Positions 31,886 to 36,211 of a DNA stretch of 36,211 nucleotides are shown piece by piece. Position 1 is the stretch's first letter. The number at the start of each line of letters is the position of its first letter. Location of the stretch: NCBI RefSeq assembly GCF_000485595.1, contig NW_014577587.1, forward strand, positions 352,719-388,929, in the 5' to 3' direction. This stretch comes from Priapulus caudatus (Eukaryota; Priapulida; Priapulimorpha; Priapulimorphida; Priapulidae). A model generated the notes under the pieces. It searched no databases and was not told the DNA's origin. It was given only the letters and a program-made list of their open reading frames with translations. A program made the translations under genes and the position numbers.

Positions 31886-31989
31886 GTTATGTATGCCATA
31901 CCAATGACAGTAGAGCAGTGCAGACATTGTTAATATTGTTATGTATGCCATACCAATGAGAGTAGAGCAGTGCAGACATTGTTAATATT
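31886..31989. repeat. 52-bp tandem duplication
   Basis: GTTATGTATGCCATACCAAT starts at 31886 and 31938; the copies differ at one base (GACAGT against GAGAGT). This is a recent duplication. Confidence 0.95.
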
Positions 31990-32368
31990 GTGGTAAAACA
32001 ATAAAACTTGCATGCTGACAATGGTGGCCACTGATTAATTATCTATATCACAGCCAAACTGAATGTGTGAATTGGGCAATTTGCAGAAATACTCAGTTCC
32101 TACCTGGCAAGTTTTAGTATGAATTAATGTGTACACACTTACACCTGGAGAATCTAATGTTATGTAATGTATTGTGGTTATTCATCCATTTCTCACGACT
32201 AAAATATACCAGAAATAGTGAAAAAAAATGTGCTACTCAAAAACCATAATAGGCTAAAATGATCAGAATATAGCATAGACATGGTAAAAATCATTATTTT
32301 GTTACACTGGAGGCCGGGACCGGCGCTTCACCTAGGATTATAATGGGTGTTACGTTGCATATAGTATA

Positions 32369-32531
32369 CAGTCGAACCTCGGTCGTCCGAACATCAATTA
32401 TCCGAATTTCGGATTATTCGAACAAGATCTCAAGGTCCTGTGAATATTTAATAATGATTTATGATCAGGTCGGTGATCCGATCAAAATACTCCCCGCCTG
32501 TCTCGTTAGGGTAATCGAGGTTTAAATGTAC
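32369..32531. mobile_element. pogo/Tigger-like MITE remnant
   Basis: The left end CAGTCGAACCTCGGTCGTCC followed by GAACATCAATTATCCGAA fits the terminal repeat of pogo-type Tc1/mariner elements. The right end, read in reverse, is GTACATTTAAACCTCGATTA, and TA flanks both sides. It is 163 bp, with no transposase. Confidence 0.7.
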
Positions 32532-32778
32532 TATGCCCGTCCGTTTACTTGTACAACATGTATTTAACAAAGTGTTATTAATACTAGAGGCTGTTTTATA
32601 AAGTCACGGTCATTATTTTCAAAGAATTGGCCGGGTTAGTGGGTTACCTACTTGAAAGTCCGTTTTACATCACTTGCAGTCATGTAACAAGCAGAACCAA
32701 TTAAGGAGTATGTTATCCAGACCTGTAGACCACGAAGACTCAACATCAGTTTTGGCACTTACTGTTGAAAATCTATAC

Positions 32779-32818
32779 TATCAAGAGCTAATAATACACA
32801 TATTATTAGCTCTTGATA
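32779..32818. repeat. Perfect 18-bp-arm palindrome
   Basis: TATCAAGAGCTAATAATA, spacer CACA, exact complement. Same half-site family as 26681 and 28778. Confidence 0.93.
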
Positions 32819-33759
32819 CTATCATAATCAAAATGTTACTTTATTAAAATATAACTTGTGCAATCACTATACAAAATATCATAACCCTTTGTATTTCTTT
32901 GGTGACTGTATATAGTAATAGTTGCAAACTTTTAAGCCCTCCGTAATGTCATAGTCACTTCCTGCATTTGTACATGTAGTTTTGAGTTATAGAGCTCTAA
33001 TAATAAAAAAGATACACAGCAAACTTCCAATGATTGGCTTTAAATTGCTTAAAAATGCCACACCACACATAGAATACTCTAAAGTGAGGTACTGATAAGA
33101 AATTATGTTTAACTTATAATTTCACCCTAAACATATTGCATCTACATAGGCAGTTATAAGTGACTTAATTGTTAGTGTACCTATGAACTTTGAACATAGT
33201 TGTAGTAGGTTAAAGTCCAGTTTCATATGGAGCACGCGTGAGAGCCGCCACTGTTGCCACTCGTATCCTTGATTTTCACATGAAGACGTAATTGCAGCTT
33301 GGTGAAAGTCTAGTTTATCATCAAAAACCCTGCACCATTCAATTTGCAACAAAATATTTAACACAAAAACTAAAACATTAGTTAAATGTCAAGACCCCAA
33401 AAGTCTTGACATTTTTACTTAGCAATGATATATAATATAAAGAAATAACAGTGGCGAACCAAACTTAGTTATTATAGACAGCACATCAGATGCCACGCAC
33501 GATAATGGTACAACATACCATGATGTCTTGCATTAGCCACCTCCATATAAACAATTACAGGTGAAATCGGGTTCCAATACTGCATGGCATTTACACATTG
33601 ACCATTGTCATTGGTCATTTCTGGATCAAACCTCTGATAGTATCTTTGGGGTATATAAAGGGATTAGAGATAAATATTACAGATAAAAACAAAGGACTGA
33701 AGGAAATAGTAATTGTGCCAAACGATCTCTGGTAAGTCAACATAGCTTACCATCAATTC
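32819..33759. other. Intergenic between ATF2-type and RAB5IF 3' ends
   Basis: Apart from the palindrome at 33384, nothing is supported. A frame on - (33364 to 33122) was considered and not called. Confidence 0.35.
33384..33414. repeat. 12-bp-arm palindrome
   Basis: AAATGTCAAGAC, spacer CCCAAAA, GTCTTGACATTT. It is similar in size to the other palindromes but different in sequence. Confidence 0.85.
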
Positions 33760-33765
33760 TTTATT
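33760..33765 (-). terminator. Possible polyadenylation signal of RAB5IF
   Basis: AATAAA on - begins 38 nt after the stop codon. The resulting 3' UTR would be very short, but it is the first canonical hexamer. Confidence 0.45.
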
Positions 33766-33802
33766 ATCCAATCTACAGCTGATCTACACATTGGAACCAC
33801 CT

Positions 33803-34908
<1,106 letters not shown>

Positions 34909-35104
34909 CTGCAATATGTCAATGAATACCTCAAGCTCAATGCACGCACTTACATAAATATGATCTTATGCATCAGATTCATTGTGTAGTATGTGTACAA
35001 ATGTTTTGCATTGTTCTTACAACCAGTCAAGTCAACATATAGACCATAAGTCCAGTCATTTAGTATACTTAGTAAAATGATTTTATTATAAATTTATTTA
35101 TTTA
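34909..35104 (-). other. RAB5IF intron, proximal part
   Basis: Sequence upstream of the exon at 34908 on -, with the acceptor TTGACATATTGCAG at its end. No further exon is seen here. Confidence 0.5.
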
Positions 35105-35793
35105 ACTTGCTAGGAACGATTTTGACTACTAGTGGGGCAGATATGTGAAAAAAATGTTCACATCTGGCAGAAAGGGTGAAATTTTGTATACAGGGGTATT
35201 TTGGGGCGCTGATTTCAAAAATTGCTGGATCCAAGAGATCTGACCAATGGATCGGCCGCCATCTTGAAAAACCAATATGGCCACCATGACGAAACATTGA
35301 ACATTACTATCTTGGGTTCTAAATGACATGTGGCGCTTATATTTGGTACACAAGAGCATTTTGACATGCTGAGTTCAATAACGGATTGATTTGACATGTC
35401 TGACAAACCATATGGCAGCCATTTTGAATTCCAATATGGCCACCATGACGAAACATTGAACATTACTATCTTGGGTTCTAAATGACCTGCGGCGCTGAAA
35501 TTTGGTACACAAGAGCATTTTGCCATGCTGAGTTCAATAATGGATTGATTTGAAATGTCTGACAAACCATATGGCAGCCATTTTGAATTCCAATATGGCC
35601 ACCATGACGAAACATTGAACATTACTATCTTGGGTTCTAATTATGACTTGCGGCGCTGAAATTTGGTACACAAGAGCATTTTGACATGCTGACTTCAATA
35701 ATGGATTGATTTGACATGTCTGTCAAACCATATGGCAGCCATCTTAAATTCCAGTATGGCCAACATGACGAAATGTTGAACAATACTATCTAC
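35105..35793. repeat. ~159-bp tandem satellite, about four copies
   Basis: CCAATATGGCCACCATGACG occurs at 35272, 35431 and 35590, with CCAGTATGGCCAACATGACG at 35751 (steps 159, 159, 161). Sequence from about 35105 to 35271 is a more diverged copy. A unit contains GGTACACAAGAGCATTTTG and CATATGGCAGCCATTTTGAA. On - the frame stays open across units (35622 to 35215) with a 53-residue peptide repeat. Confidence 0.93.
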
Positions 35794-35795
35794 TA

Positions 35796-36135
35796 CACAC
35801 ACGCGCACACACACGCGCGCGCACACACACTTACACGCACACATGCACACACACGCACACACTCACACACACATACAGTACGCAAGCGCGCACACACATA
35901 CAGTACGCACGCGTGCGCACACACACATGTGCGCACACGCGCGCGCACACACACTTACACGCACACACGCACACACACACGCGCGAACACAAGCACGCGC
36001 ACACACACACACACGCACACACTCACACACACATAAAGTACGCAAGCGCGCACACACATACAGTACGCACGCGTGCGCACACACACACATGTGCGCACAC
36101 GCGCGCGCACAGACACATACGGTACGCACGCGCGC
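35796..36135. repeat. CA/CG alternating array with ~160-bp superperiod
   Basis: Alternating purine-pyrimidine (CACACACGCGCG) with embedded non-repeat words. AGTACGCAAGCGCGCACACA recurs 160 bp apart (from about 35877 and 36037), and GTGCGCACACGCGCGCGCAC about 162 bp apart. Cys/Val- and His/Thr-rich frames here are not genes. Confidence 0.93.
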
Positions 36136-36211
36136 GATTCCAAACGATTCCGTGGATATCCATCGTGAATTTGTCAAGGGGAACTTTGTCACTCAGAAGT
36201 CATCACACAAG

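Noticed and set aside
33122-33364. 80-residue frame on - beyond the RAB5IF 3' end (FDDKLDFHQAAITSS..)
   Set aside because: A CAG acceptor and GTACAC donor could frame it, but no family match and no neighbouring exon was found.
35716-36192. His/Thr- and Cys/Val-rich frames
   Set aside because: CA/CG array; open in multiple frames, no family resemblance.

Overview
The window is eukaryotic and metazoan. It has intron-split genes with GT..AG junctions, AT-rich non-coding DNA, TTAGGG-type repeats and a dense load of small transposon remnants. It carries three recognisable genes: a BTB-BACK-kelch (KLHL) gene on +, an ATF2/ATF7/CREB5-type bZIP factor gene on +, and a RAB5IF/RCAF1-type small membrane protein gene on -. 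The species cannot be named from sequence alone. The divergence of the proteins and the repeat content suit an invertebrate, and a sponge or cnidarian is possible, but that is inference.

Layout. 1-3.8 kb is a cluster of foldback elements followed by a degenerate 5'-truncated Penelope-like retroelement on -. 3.8-9.4 kb is the KLHL gene: six recognised exons, with the N-terminal half of BTB not found, and one intron enlarged by a hAT-like element and a tandem duplication. 9.4-19.2 kb is intergenic: palindromes, a polypurine tract, a 1.7-kb terminal-inverted-repeat element with a (GT/GC) core, and three foldbacks whose loops carry TTAGGG arrays. It also holds candidate promoter motifs (NRF1-like, YY1-like, CCAAT plus a perfect CRE). 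19.2-27.9 kb is the ATF2-type gene. Twelve coding exons join in frame to 568 residues with a C2H2 finger, a TPTP phospho-acceptor motif and a C-terminal bZIP. 27.9-33.7 kb is repeat-rich, with TTAA-flanked, 8-bp-TSD and pogo-like elements plus palindromes. 33.8-34.9 kb holds the three last coding exons of RAB5IF on -, convergent with ATF2. 35.1-36.2 kb is a ~159-bp satellite and then a CA/CG array. The missing 5' exon of RAB5IF presumably lies beyond the right edge.

The genes have unrelated jobs: a Cullin-3 substrate adaptor, a stress-responsive transcription factor and an ER/mitochondrial assembly factor. Nothing suggests an operon-like or co-functional cluster. I see no new multi-gene system. 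The non-gene structure is the most unusual part: a family of short near-perfect palindromes, foldbacks built around telomere-like repeats, hammerhead-like motifs in inverted arms, and a strong upstream ORF whose stop overlaps the ATF2 start.
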